Shown piece after piece: positions 34,480 through 43,895 of a DNA stretch of 64,000 nucleotides. The stretch is from positions 104,168-168,167 of the forward strand of contig ONKD01000012.1 of assembly GCA_900318345.1 (NCBI GenBank). Direction: 5' to 3'. How positions within the stretch are numbered: position 1 is the first letter of the stretch; every line of letters starts with the position of its first letter. The position numbers were made by a program, and so were the translations under genes. Origin of the DNA: an uncultured Prevotellaceae bacterium (GTDB lineage Bacteria > Bacteroidota > Bacteroidia > Bacteroidales > Muribaculaceae). The notes beneath the pieces are model-generated. The model was not told where the DNA came from and searched no databases. It was given only the letters and a program-made list of their open reading frames with translations.

Positions 34480-34680
34480 GGAAAGAAGATAAGATGAGCG
34501 GGGCCTCGAAGAGGGCCACTCACATCCAACATCAGTGGCCCCATACGGGGCCCGATCGTGATAGAGTCATTGTCACCAAGCCACAAGGACCTTCGGCCCT
34601 CGTGCCATGGTGTTAATTCAAGTTGAGGCCGCCGGCCTCATACAGACCTTCGGTCTGCTTTCTTTAAATCATCGTTGCAT
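34480..34680. other. Cluster of short GC-rich hairpins, no gene
   Basis: Three small palindromes lie close together: GGCCCCATACGGGGCC (34537), TGAGGCCGCCGGCCTCA (34624) and CAGACCTTCGGTCTG (34643, a TTCG-type loop). A 21-base piece at about 34249 (GCGAGCAGGTCGGTGACC) is shared with 21298. No coding sequence is supported. Confidence 0.55.
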
Positions 34681-34730
34681 TTTGTTGGACACTAAATCGT
34701 GAAAAATCAAGTGAATACTTGGGGCAATGC

Positions 34731-34761
34731 TTGCAAATTACCTTGAAACCTTTTACTTTTG
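34731..34761 (+). promoter_or_regulatory. Promoter of the GDPD gene
   Basis: TTGC at 34731-34734 and TACTTTTG at 34754-34761, 19 bases apart; ATG 30 bases further. Confidence 0.65.
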
Positions 34762-34791
34762 CAGTTACTTATCCATTAAAGTCACTTAGAT

Positions 34792-35751
34792 ATGAGACGC
34801 TTATTCACTTTATTGCTTGTGCTGGCCGTGGCTGTTGATGCCTGGGCATGGAAACCGTTGTTTGTCGGTCACCGCGGCTGCAACATCGGGGTCGAGAACA
34901 CGGCCGAGGCTTTCAGCAACGGCGTCGACGTGTATGGCTACGACGGACTGGAATGTGACGTGCGCGTGACCAAGGACGGGTTTTATGTCATCAGCCATGA
35001 CGAGACCACCAACCGGCTGGGCGGCAACCTCACCGTCGCTGAAGCGACATACGCAGAGTTGCGGGCTGAGGAATACACCCAGACGCGCGGCGGTGTGACC
35101 TATACGGGCCACATCTGCACCGTGGCCGAATACCTGACGATTTGCGTTGAAAAGGGCGTGTTCCCTGTCATTGAACTCAAGTGGACCACTGGCATTAATA
35201 ATAATGACATGAGTAACTTTGACGGTTTGGCTCATCTGGTGATCGATCAGGGACTGGCCGACAAGGTCATCTTTCTCACGTCGATGAAAAAATCACAGGA
35301 ATATATCGCTACCCATTATCCCCAGTTCACCCGCCAGTGGCTGTGCAACGCCAACTGGGAGGGCAACGAGGACTGGTGCAAGGAATATGGCCTGCATCCG
35401 AGCATCTCAGTGGGCAACTTTGACGCTAATACCGTGAAGAAATTCCACGACATGGGGTTGAATGTGGCCATGTGGACGGTCGATACCCGGGACAACTACT
35501 TGAAGTATGGTAACATGGGCGTGTATATGATGACATGCAACTCACTCAAGCCCAGCGAAATGCCCGAACTCGATGATATCGATTGGGGTAATGATGGGCT
35601 GGGCGAATACTCACGTGAGGCCGTGACCATCGACTGCTACACGATGAACGGCATGAGTGTGGTTGGTAACGCCCCACAGGACGGGATATGTGTCAGCGTC
35701 AGTCACTTGAGCGACGGCACCGTCTTGACCAGTAAAGTCCTGAAACGATAA
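34792..35751 (+). CDS. Glycerophosphodiester phosphodiesterase, secreted
   Basis: A 319-residue protein. Signal peptide MRRLFTLLLVLAVAVDAWA, then the GDPD barrel: FVGHRGCNIGVENTAEAF (His-Arg-Gly, Glu-Asn-T active-site signature), ECDVRVTKDGFYVISHDET (E-D metal site and catalytic His), PVIELKW (Glu). It should hydrolyse glycerophosphodiesters to glycerol-3-phosphate and an alcohol in the periplasm. The C-terminal ~45 residues after the barrel (TIDCYTMNGMSVVGNAP) look like a short secretion-type C-terminal domain or a cell-surface tail; uncertain. Confidence 0.93.
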   Translation: MRRLFTLLLVLAVAVDAWAWKPLFVGHRGCNIGVENTAEAFSNGVDVYGYDGLECDVRVTKDGFYVISHDETTNRLGGNLTVAEATYAELRAEEYTQTRGGVTYTGHICTVAEYLTICVEKGVFPVIELKWTTGINNNDMSNFDGLAHLVIDQGLADKVIFLTSMKKSQEYIATHYPQFTRQWLCNANWEGNEDWCKEYGLHPSISVGNFDANTVKKFHDMGLNVAMWTVDTRDNYLKYGNMGVYMMTCNSLKPSEMPELDDIDWGNDGLGEYSREAVTIDCYTMNGMSVVGNAPQDGICVSVSHLSDGTVLTSKVLKR

Positions 35752-35795
35752 AAATGGATTGAGAAATATCCGGCAGGAGTGGGAAGCCATTGGCG

Positions 35796-36725
35796 TCAGC
35801 CATTAATGGCTTTCTTGACGTGTGGCATATTGCTGCGAGAGACGGGAATCGACTCGTCGCAGTGCTTGATGCTCAGCTGCATGGTGCCCGAGTTGGCGAT
35901 GATTCGGTCCACCTGACCCAGGTTAACCAGGAAAGCGCGGTGACAGCGGACAATCATGGGATAGCCACTCAACTCTTCCTCCATCTGCTTGGACGTGGCG
36001 CGCAGCATGTCGTTGTGCACTTGCCCATCTTGCCAATGATAGACTTTCACATAGTTCCCCACGGCCTCAATATATAATAGGTGGGCAATATCAAGGGTCA
36101 CCATCTCGCTGGTTGTGCCCTTGAGTGTGACTGTGGATGGCAACGATGGGGTGGGGGTGACCGATGGCTGAGCAGCTAGCACATCCTCACGAGGTGGGGT
36201 CGTGGCCATCTCACTCATGCGTTGCTCGGCTTTTTCTTGCAGTTGTTGCAGCCGTTCATTCAGCATGCGGGTCTCCTCCAGTTCGGCAGCCAGGTACCTG
36301 CTACGGTACTTGAAACGCCAGTACAGGCCGATGGCAAATGAGCAGAAGGCGATGATGAGCAATGTCTCAAAGAAGTTGCTCCATGAGAGCACATTGCCAG
36401 CCACTCGGTCACTCATGGCGAAATGGCGGTAAAGGCAGATGAGCAGCGCCACCAGCGGGGTGTTGATGAGTTGGAACCACAGGTTGCGCTTAATGATATA
36501 ATCGACACCATGATCATAGGATCGGGGCTTCTTGACGATATATTTCAAGATGCCCTCGGTTATCATGCAACTGATAATGCCACAAGCACCCATGGCCAGC
36601 AAGTGAACATAGGCCATCCATTGCCATGCTTGTAACCCGAAAGGTTTGAAGATGGCAATCGCCAGTACCGTGAAGACGGTACTGGTAATGCGGGTCGTGA
36701 TGGTATCTTTTTTCCCCTGGCTCAT
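35796..36725 (-). CDS. LytTR transcription regulator with membrane domain
   Basis: A 309-residue protein from ATG 36725 (MSQGKKDTITTRI). Four hydrophobic helices occupy residues ~15-150, a coiled coil follows (ELEETRMLNERLQQLQEK, ~165-190), a Pro/Thr linker, and then a LytTR DNA-binding domain (~205-305) with YIEAVGNYVKVYHWQ and VRCHRAFLVNLGQV. It should sense a signal in the membrane and bind DNA directly, without a response-regulator domain. It is divergent from the LiaF-like gene at 36929, its most likely target. The -7 box TACCTTTG ends eight bases before the ATG, so the mRNA may be leaderless. Confidence 0.9.
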   Translation of the reverse strand: MSQGKKDTITTRITSTVFTVLAIAIFKPFGLQAWQWMAYVHLLAMGACGIISCMITEGILKYIVKKPRSYDHGVDYIIKRNLWFQLINTPLVALLICLYRHFAMSDRVAGNVLSWSNFFETLLIIAFCSFAIGLYWRFKYRSRYLAAELEETRMLNERLQQLQEKAEQRMSEMATTPPREDVLAAQPSVTPTPSLPSTVTLKGTTSEMVTLDIAHLLYIEAVGNYVKVYHWQDGQVHNDMLRATSKQMEEELSGYPMIVRCHRAFLVNLGQVDRIIANSGTMQLSIKHCDESIPVSRSNMPHVKKAING

Positions 36726-36733
36726 ACTGCCGA

Positions 36734-36741
36734 CAAAGGTA
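36734..36741 (-). promoter_or_regulatory. -7 box of the LytTR gene
   Basis: TACCTTTG on the minus strand, with TTGG about 18 bases further upstream; eight bases from the ATG. Confidence 0.6.
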
Positions 36742-36928
36742 GTAAAAAGAATGGAACTGCCAATCCCATTTGTCCCAATCATGCATTTTATCCCTGTTTT
36801 TGTGTCATTCGTCACATATAGTTGCAGAATATCCCAGAAACTTGCGCAGCAACGCTAATGGACCTTCTTTTGCAGTCAAAAAATAAACCGCGCGGCCCTC
36901 TCGGGCTGCATCAAAAAAGCAAAAGATT

Positions 36929-37483
36929 ATGACACGAAGAACAATCATCGGAATTATTTTTATTGTGGCAGCCTTGTTAAAATTGGCTGACATGTGGGGT
37001 ATGGTTCACCTGAATTGGCAACCATGGACTGAGTACTTTGGCCCGGTCCTCTTGCTTTACATCGGCTGTGAACTGGTCATCTACAGTTTCAAGAAGAATC
37101 CTTCACAGTGGTTACATCGCACCTTGCCGTTGGGCGAAGAGGGTAAACGCATCTGTTGCGCTGTGAGGTTTGGCGCCGACGAGTATCAATATAAAGGTGA
37201 GGTTTTCCACGGCGCAAGGCTTGATGCCTTTTGTGGCGGCCTCCGTCTAGACCTCAGCAACGCTGTCATTACCGAGGACGAGGAGATTGACATCAACACG
37301 TTTCTGGGTGGAGTGGAACTGTTTGTCCCCGACAACGTTAATGTGGTGGTTAAGAGTCACAATTTCATTGGCGGTGTGGGCAACGAGACCCAGCCTTGTC
37401 CCGACAAAGACGCTCACAGCATTCACATCACGGCCAGCAACTTTTTGGGCGGCGTGAGCATCAAAAGGGGTGTTGGGCTTTAG
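36929..37483 (+). CDS. LiaF-like membrane protein (cell wall-active antibiotics response domain)
   Basis: A 184-residue protein with two N-terminal hydrophobic segments (GIIFIVAALLKL and FGPVLLLYIGCELVI) and a soluble beta-rich C-terminal domain (~85-184) that matches the LiaF/YvqF C-terminal fold: repeated FxGGLRLDLSNA, TFLGGVELFVP and NFIGGVGN, ASNFLGGVSI. LiaF proteins restrain envelope-stress signalling in Firmicutes; related proteins are common next to LytTR genes in Bacteroidetes. The divergent LytTR regulator 200 bases away fits such a pair. Confidence 0.85.
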   Translation: MTRRTIIGIIFIVAALLKLADMWGMVHLNWQPWTEYFGPVLLLYIGCELVIYSFKKNPSQWLHRTLPLGEEGKRICCAVRFGADEYQYKGEVFHGARLDAFCGGLRLDLSNAVITEDEEIDINTFLGGVELFVPDNVNVVVKSHNFIGGVGNETQPCPDKDAHSIHITASNFLGGVSIKRGVGL

Positions 37484-37577
37484 GTGTTAGGTGTTGTGGA
37501 GTTTCACTAATCTCTAATCACTAATCACAAAGTTTTAGGGAGATGAATGATGAATTGATTTAAAAACGAATAAAGAT

Positions 37578-39916
37578 ATGAAAAAGATGAATTTCAGAAT
37601 GGTAGCCTCGATGGCTGCAGTGATGATGGCGGTAACGGCATTGGCCAAGTCGCCTGACATGATTGGTACCGTGCTTGACGAGAATGGCCAGCCGATGCCA
37701 TTTGTAAACGTGGTGTTGTTGACGTTGCCCGATTCAACCTATGTGCAGGGCGCGATGACCGACGATCAAGGTCATTTCCATATTGTGACGCTCGAGAACA
37801 ATGGCCTGTTAAAGGTGTCGAGCGTGGGCTATGAGACGCAATTCCTAAACGCTCAAGGTGCAAATGGCATCGTCATCAGGATGAATGAGGCCTCGCTCAT
37901 GCTGGGCGAGGTGGTTGTCAAGAGTCAGTTGCCCAAGACGCGCGTTAAGGGCGAGGCCATGCGCACCACCGTTGAGGGCACCATCCTCGAGAAGGCAGGT
38001 TCCGTGGCCGACGCGTTGGCACGTGTGCCCTCGCTTGAGACTGAGCGCGATGGCGCTGTCACTGTGCTGGGCCGCGGCGAGGCCGAGGTGTATGTCAACG
38101 GGCGCAAGGTGCAGGACGTGAGCGAATTGTCGCGCCTGCGCTCTGACCAAATCCAGCATGTTGACGTTATCCAGAACCCTGGTGCCCGCTATGCGGCATC
38201 GACCAAGGCCGTCGTGCGCATCACGCTGAAGAAGGCGCAGGGTGACGGCTTTAGTTTCCAGGACAACCTGACGGGCATGTACCAATATGGCCACACCATC
38301 ACCAATAACCTGGATGTGAACTACCGCACGGGCGGATTTGATATCACTGCCTCGTTCTGGGCAGGCCGCTACGGCCACTCCAAAATGCTGCAGGAAAACC
38401 ACATGTTCTATTACGTGGGTCCAGACCACGTCGAGGGCATTGTCACGCAGGAGGGTAAGAACATCTGGAAAGGCCTGTCGCCCCAACTTCAGGTGAATTA
38501 TGTGGTCAACGATAACCACAGCTTTGGCGCCTTTTACAAATATGACCGCCACCCCAGCGCCGATTTTCGTGACCAGTTCATCACCGATAGCTATGTGAAT
38601 GGTCTCTTTACCGAACGCTCGGTGAGCGACGTCGAGCAGCACGACCGTTTCAGCAAGCACATTTTCAATGCCTATTACAACGGCAAGGTGGGCTCTCTGG
38701 GCATTGACCTGAACGTGGACGGCCTGTTTGACCGCACCGAGACGCCGGGCAGCACCAGCGAGGCAACCGTCCTGGACGGCATCACCGTTAACCGCAGCAT
38801 CGAGAGCAACACCAGCAGCCGAAACAACTTCTGGGCTTCTAAACTTATCCTGAGTTACCCCGTTTGGCAGGGCAACCTTTCGGTGGGCGGTGAATACTCC
38901 TACAACCACCGCACCGATGCCTACTCGTTCTCGGCAACGGCAAGTGTTCCCGTCAAGGCCACCGACACCGAGATTAACGAGTCATCGACGGCAGCCTTTG
39001 TGGAGTTTGGCCGCCGCTTCGGCCTGGTATTCGCCCAGGTGGGTCTACGCTACGAGCACTTGAAGAACGACTACTACAACTTCAATGAGCGTGAAGATGA
39101 GGTGTGCCGTGACTATGGCGACTGGTTCCCCACGTTTGTGGTGTCGGCTCCCGTCGGCAAGGTGCAGCTGTCGTTGTCCTACCGCCGCGACATCCAGCGC
39201 CCCGCCTACAGCAGCCTCACCAGCTCGACCGTCTATATCAACCGTTACAGCTATCAGAGCGGCAATCCCTACCTGAAAATGCCGCCTACCAGTGGATGAA
39301 CCTGTCGCTGAACTACGCGCGCATCAAGGACTCCGAGACGATGTCCACCGAGCCTTATCCCGGGTCAGAGGATCCGCTCATCAGCCTCGTTCATCCCATC
39401 AACAGCAAGGAGAGCTATAACCGACTGACCGTCATCCCGTCATTGAGGCCCGTGTTTGGTTGCTGGCATCCCACTTGGACGGCGATTGCCATCTTCCAGA
39501 ACTACAAGACGCCGACTGCCGACGGTTCCATCCTCACGCTCAACCACCCGTATCTGGGCTTGACGTGGAACAACGACATCGAACTGCCGCACGCCTGGCG
39601 CCTGAATGCCATGGTGCAATGGACATCGCGAGGTGACTACGACAACTTCCGCATCTCCAAGGGCAGGTTCTATAGCGGCATCGGAGTGCAGAAGGATATC
39701 AGCCTGCAGCACCTGGGCTCACTGACTGTTGACGCACGCTGCATGGACCTTTTCAACACCAGCAAGGCCAGTGCTACCATCTTCGGCCCGCGCGAGTTGA
39801 CCACCAGCAATCCTGCCCGTCGCACGTTCCTCCTTGACCTCACTTGGAAGTTCAACAGTGCCGGCAGCAAGTACCGCGGCACCGGTGCCGGCGAGAAGCA
39901 GAAGGCACGTATGTAA
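37578..39916 (+). pseudogene. Outer-membrane beta-barrel protein (TonB-dependent receptor-like), frameshifted
   Basis: Two frames together make one protein of the outer membrane beta-barrel family: signal peptide, carboxypeptidase-regulatory-like domain (~25-110), plug domain (~115-215), and a long barrel. Frame one (573 codons) stops at 39299 just after SGNPYLK; frame two is open from 39283 (NAAYQWMNLSLNYARIK) to 39916 and supplies the C-terminal barrel. The two frames are offset by one base; a loss of 1 (mod 3) bases near 39275-39285 explains it. The usual residues between NPYLK and the next strand seem missing, so a small deletion is more likely than a one-base error. Function, if intact, would be uptake or signalling. 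Confidence 0.85.
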
Positions 39917-40533
39917 TGAAACAGGAAATCAATCCCAGGGACACAAATCGGGGACAGGCATTCGAACTGTGGATGAAGTCCCCGATGCCCATGGTGACCC
40001 TGGTCAAGACAATGGAAGTTGGGCATTTGCTGAAGTTTAGCCGCAAGACAGGCATGAAGTTCAATATGCTCCTGTGCTGGTGCATTGGGAAGGCAGCCAG
40101 TCAGATTAACGAATTCTATACTTTGCCCGAGCAAGGTCAACTGTTCAACTATGACCGTCTCGCTATCAATGTGATTGTTAACAATATTGATGGCGGTATC
40201 AACTCATGCGACATTCCATTTACCGATGATTTGGATGAGTTCAGCACCGATTACATCAACTTGACCCAGTCAGCGACAAAGACCTGTGCAAGCAGTTTTC
40301 AGGAGGACATGATGGTGATAGGAACCTCGGCCATGACAGCCACCGAGCTCGACTGCATCGTCAACCAGTACACCGACCAGTTCTGCAACCCGATGGTGAT
40401 GTGGGGCCGATATCGCAAGAAGTGGCTAAAAGTCACCCTTTCCATCTCGTTCCAGTTCCATCACGCCCAGATGGACGGCGGCCATGCCGCGCATTTTTTA
40501 GAAGAACTACAAAAGGTAATAAAAACAACATAG
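39916..40533 (+). CDS. CatA-like O-acetyltransferase
   Basis: A 205-residue protein whose ATG overlaps the stop of the preceding barrel gene. It resembles chloramphenicol acetyltransferase (type A CAT fold): SPMPMVTLVKTMEVGHLLKF in the middle and the C-terminal catalytic FHHAQMDGGHAAHFLEEL with His at the expected active-site position and the Asp that holds it. CAT enzymes are ~215-residue trimers. Most chromosomal CatA-like proteins of Bacteroidetes have no proven substrate, so resistance should not be assumed. Coupling with the barrel gene suggests a joint role that may be lost with the frameshift. Confidence 0.85.
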   Translation: MKQEINPRDTNRGQAFELWMKSPMPMVTLVKTMEVGHLLKFSRKTGMKFNMLLCWCIGKAASQINEFYTLPEQGQLFNYDRLAINVIVNNIDGGINSCDIPFTDDLDEFSTDYINLTQSATKTCASSFQEDMMVIGTSAMTATELDCIVNQYTDQFCNPMVMWGRYRKKWLKVTLSISFQFHHAQMDGGHAAHFLEELQKVIKTT

Positions 40534-40548
40534 CAATTGCTCCAGTTG

Positions 40549-40580
40549 TTTGGAGAATCTAGCAACTGTCTGTAATTTTG
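40549..40580 (+). promoter_or_regulatory. Promoter of the zinc-ribbon/PNPOx gene
   Basis: TTTG (40549-40552), 20 bases, TAATTTTG (40573-40580); 22 bases to the ATG. Confidence 0.7.
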
Positions 40581-40602
40581 CTTAAGAAAACTAGAAAAGA
40601 AT

Positions 40603-41328
40603 ATGGAACAGAAATTTTGTCAGAGCTGCGGAATGCCGCTCACCCAGGAAATTCTTGGCACCAATGCCGACGGCAGCAAGAATGAGGAATACTGCATCTA
40701 TTGCTACAAGGACGGCAAGTTCTTGCAGGACTGCACGATGGACGAGATGATAGAGCATTGCGCCCAGTTCGTCGATGAGGTCAACAAGGGTCTGCCGCAA
40801 CCCATCACCAGGGAGGAATACATCGGCCAGATGAAGATGTATTTCCCTCACTTGAAACGGTGGCGCAAGGAGTTGGCCATCAATGAAGCGACTCCCGAAA
40901 ATCCCGCCTTGATGGGCGTTAAAGAACTGATAGCAACGATGGCCGATACGTTGCCCGTCACCTTTATCTCGTCGGTCGATGAGGAGGGTTTCCCTTGCAC
41001 CAAGGCTATGCTGTCGCCTCGTGTGCGCGAGGGCATCAAGGTGTTCTATTTCACGACCAATACCTTCTCGCTGCGTGTAGCGCATTACAAGACCAATCCC
41101 AAGGCATCCATTTATTTCTGTGATGTCGAGGGATTTAAGGGCATGATGCTGCGTGGCACGATGGAGGTGCTGACCGATGCTGCCAGCAAGGAGATGATTT
41201 GGCGCGAGGGTGACACCGAATACTACCCTGGCGGTGTCACCGATCCCAACTATTGCGTGCTGAAGTTCACGGCAACCGATGGCCGCTTCTACAGCGACTA
41301 TTTTCCCCGCAGTTTTATTATTGAATGA
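40603..41328 (+). CDS. Zinc-ribbon plus pyridoxamine 5'-phosphate oxidase-like flavoprotein
   Basis: A 241-residue protein with two parts. Residues 1-85 are a zinc ribbon (FCQSCGMPL and EEYCIYCYKDG) with a helical extension MDEMIEHCAQFVDEV typical of the putative zinc-ribbon domain family PF12674. Residues ~105-241 are an FMN-binding split barrel of the PNPOx-like family (LPVTFISSVDEEGFPCTKAM, the strand that covers FMN). Such proteins are flavin reductases or general FMN-dependent oxidases; a specific activity cannot be given. It has its own promoter. Confidence 0.87.
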   Translation: MEQKFCQSCGMPLTQEILGTNADGSKNEEYCIYCYKDGKFLQDCTMDEMIEHCAQFVDEVNKGLPQPITREEYIGQMKMYFPHLKRWRKELAINEATPENPALMGVKELIATMADTLPVTFISSVDEEGFPCTKAMLSPRVREGIKVFYFTTNTFSLRVAHYKTNPKASIYFCDVEGFKGMMLRGTMEVLTDAASKEMIWREGDTEYYPGGVTDPNYCVLKFTATDGRFYSDYFPRSFIIE

Positions 41329-41505
41329 TTTTTTAGCATTGTTGCCCGGGAAAAAAACGCCAAGGTTCCCTTAGCGTCTCAATATCAATGCCGTTATGGC
41401 GCCTTAATGTGCCGGGGCTTACTTTGAAGCCCGTTAGGGCTGGTCAGGACTCCCTAATAATTGATATAATGTTATCGATTGGGTGTCATATTTGCCTAAA
41501 ATGCC

Positions 41506-41513
41506 TAAATTTG
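41506..41513 (+). promoter_or_regulatory. -7 box of the DUF4298 gene
   Basis: TAAATTTG, 19-22 bases before the start codon. The surrounding GCCTAAATTTGCGAC recurs before the phosphatase operon at 55352. Confidence 0.55.
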
Positions 41514-41532
41514 CGACTGAAAAATACGGTAG

Positions 41533-41826
41533 ATGATGGAAGACAATAAAAAGCAGATTGCGCGGATTCGCCTGATGGAGAGGCGGCTTAACCGTGCCGT
41601 GGCAGCGGTGAAACGGCTCGAGGCTGCGCTTGACAAATATGAGGCGGTGCAGGAGGATATCGCGGTGCTCGATGAGTACTACGGCAGCGAGTTGTGGCGG
41701 CAGGACCTGGCCGATGACGAAGCTGGGCGCTTGCCCGAGGGGCTGAAACGCGGTGTGCTATCTGAGGACAGCATCTGGAACCTGCTTAGCGACAGCAAGG
41801 AGCTCAACGAGCGCTTAAAGCGTTAG
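41533..41826 (+). CDS. DUF4298 protein
   Basis: A 97-residue acidic protein (start at 41533, or 41536). The N-terminal ~55 residues are a coiled coil (RIRLMERRLNRAVAAVKRLE), followed by Y-Y-G-S-x-x-W-x-x-D, a short motif that defines the DUF4298 family, and LSEDSIWNLLSD. Function unknown; family members are small cytoplasmic proteins in Bacteroidetes and Firmicutes. It stands alone and is convergent with the regulator of the glucan locus. Confidence 0.85.
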   Translation: MMEDNKKQIARIRLMERRLNRAVAAVKRLEAALDKYEAVQEDIAVLDEYYGSELWRQDLADDEAGRLPEGLKRGVLSEDSIWNLLSDSKELNERLKR

Positions 41827-41888
41827 AAATTATTGTTGTCCCGAGGAAAGCCCCATTATTGGGCCGACCAGGGTTTAGGCAGGGGGGG

Positions 41889-43544
41889 CTACATGCCGAT
41901 GGCCTTGACGCGTGCCTCAAAGGAGTCGCGGTCGGTCAAGGCGCCGTTCTTGACCTTGGCGCGGTAGTTATAGATGGTGTTGACCGAGTAGTGGAGGAAC
42001 TCGGCGATGCGGCTGCTGTCCTCGATGCCCAAACGGATAAGCGCGAAGATGCGCAGGTCGGTGTTGAGGGTTCTTGGATCATCAAGCGTGATGCGGCTCT
42101 CAGGTTGCAGCAGCGCGTTGAAATCGGCCACGAAGTTGGGGAACAAGTGCAGGAATGTGCTGTCAAACATCTCATAGAGTTCGTTAAGGTTTTGATCCCG
42201 CAATTCATTGCCCTCAGTGAACTTGTCGAGGGCGGCCAGATCCTTGCCCTTGACCATCTTGTTGACGCGCTTGCGCATCTCATCTAGTCGGTCGATGTAG
42301 AAGGAGCATAGGTGAATGAAGCGTCCCACATACTCATCCTTGACACGGTTAGACTCGTTGAGCCTGATGTTGGTGTCGCCCAACTGAGCATTCAGCTCCG
42401 ATAGTTGTTGATTGAGTTGCCCCAACTGCTGATTGCTCATGCTTAGCTCATTACGGGCGCGGGCCAGCTTCTTGCGCTGGCTATTGCTATAGAACAAAAT
42501 GGCCAGAAACAATGCCGCCAGCAGGCTCGCCACCACCGCCAGGGCAAGCAGCTGGCGGTTAGCGCGCTTGAGCGATTCCTCATAATTGTCGCTAATCGAG
42601 GTCAGCACGGGCGAAATCTGGTTGTTGCGCTTGACCGTGTTGAACTTGTTGGCGCACTGCCATGCAAAATGGATGTAGTAATAGGCGCGGTCCATATCGC
42701 CATCGGCCATGAGCAAATTGGCCAACTCCCACAGCGCTCCCTGGTCCATGATGGCGTTCTTGACATCGCTCAAGGCCGACTGTGTGACCCAGTAGCGCGC
42801 CTGCACCGAGTCGCCCTTCAAGGAATAGTCCAAATAACGGTAAAAAGCGACAATGGCATACTCATGGGAACCTTTATCCACCTGCTTGAGCCGCATGTCG
42901 CTATATTGGAGTGCCCCCTGGGCATCGCCAGCAGCGAAACACTGCATCTCTTTGATTTGCAGTGCCTCATCGCGCGAGCTGACCGTTGAGTCGATGAGTG
43001 CCCTATACCGGTCACCGGTGGCATAGTAATCGCGCTGCAGGCGCGGCACCTTGCAATAGTAGCCCACCTCACTGTACAGGTGGGAAATGGTGCTGTAATA
43101 CTTTTGGCGATTCTTGGCATCACTGATTTGAGTCACATCGATGGCCCGCAGGATGTCCATCGCCTCATTATACATACCCGACTCGGTGCACTGGAATGCC
43201 AGCTGCAGCTGGCATTGTTCGGCACGTATGTGGTCGCCCATCTTCTCAGCTAGGGCTATGCACTGGTCGATATAGTAGATGGCCGAGTCGTTCATGTAGG
43301 GCTGGAACTCCTCATACAGGCGGTGGCACAATTCATACCGCCCTGCGGGGTCCTTGGTCACTTCAAGCGCCATTCGATGTTTCGTGATGCGTTGTTCGCG
43401 CTCTTGTATATATTGGTCGGTGTGCTTGATGGCCTCGTCGAGTTGCTGATACACCTGCACCAGATCTATCCCACCATTGGCCACAACGGTAAATGGTAGG
43501 AAAAGAAGCGCTAGCAAAAATGTTACATTATAATAGTTTTTCAT
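41889..43544 (-). CDS. DUF6377 regulator of the glucan locus (TPR sensor, one membrane helix)
   Basis: About 551 residues from ATG 43544 (MKNYYNVTFLLALLFLPFTV, a signal peptide). The periplasmic part (~30-325) is helical with TPR-like repeats, one membrane helix follows (LLALAVVASLLAALFLAILFY, ~330-350), then a coiled coil (~360-400 with the repeated QQLxQLNxQL pattern) and a C-terminal DNA-binding-type domain (RTLNTDLRIFALIRLGIEDS, EFLHYSVNTIYNYRAKVK) like the DUF6377 helix-turn-helix. Regulators of this sort stand beside SusC/SusD genes in Bacteroidetes. Being divergent from susC, it is the probable activator of the locus. Promoter TACATTTG at 43563. Confidence 0.85.
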   Translation of the reverse strand: MKNYYNVTFLLALLFLPFTVVANGGIDLVQVYQQLDEAIKHTDQYIQEREQRITKHRMALEVTKDPAGRYELCHRLYEEFQPYMNDSAIYYIDQCIALAEKMGDHIRAEQCQLQLAFQCTESGMYNEAMDILRAIDVTQISDAKNRQKYYSTISHLYSEVGYYCKVPRLQRDYYATGDRYRALIDSTVSSRDEALQIKEMQCFAAGDAQGALQYSDMRLKQVDKGSHEYAIVAFYRYLDYSLKGDSVQARYWVTQSALSDVKNAIMDQGALWELANLLMADGDMDRAYYYIHFAWQCANKFNTVKRNNQISPVLTSISDNYEESLKRANRQLLALAVVASLLAALFLAILFYSNSQRKKLARARNELSMSNQQLGQLNQQLSELNAQLGDTNIRLNESNRVKDEYVGRFIHLCSFYIDRLDEMRKRVNKMVKGKDLAALDKFTEGNELRDQNLNELYEMFDSTFLHLFPNFVADFNALLQPESRITLDDPRTLNTDLRIFALIRLGIEDSSRIAEFLHYSVNTIYNYRAKVKNGALTDRDSFEARVKAIGM

Positions 43545-43565
43545 CAATTTTAGTTTTTGTTGCAA

Positions 43566-43895
43566 ATGTAACTATAAAAGTCAATTCTAACAACCAAAAG
43601 GCCGAAATCTTCGATGAAATCGTAATTTAATCATTTTCGGAGGGTTTGTAATACATCCACTTTTTAACGTATTTTTGAAATTTCCAAATCGTTGATAAAC
43701 AGATAAATAATAAAATTTTGAGTCTAAAATCATCCACTTTTTCATTTTTAAGGGGTTCGACGCACACATTTATCATATAATTTTGCGAAAAGACAAAGTG
43801 CTCCAAGCACCTTGACCCAGACATCAAACCTGAAGAGATGAATAATTGAATAAACAATATCATATTTTTTAACCAATCAATAAACCTAATGTGAC
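43566..43895. promoter_or_regulatory. Divergent regulatory region of the glucan locus
   Basis: 330 AT-rich bases with no gene. It contains TACATTTG on the minus strand (43563-43570) for the regulator and TAATTTTG on plus (43778-43785) for susC, leaving a 110-base leader before susC. No riboswitch or terminator was recognised. Confidence 0.65.

Noticed and set aside
39916-40533. Chloramphenicol resistance gene
   Set aside because: The CatA-like fold and catalytic His are present, but chromosomal relatives in Bacteroidetes are not shown to acetylate chloramphenicol, so resistance is not claimed.
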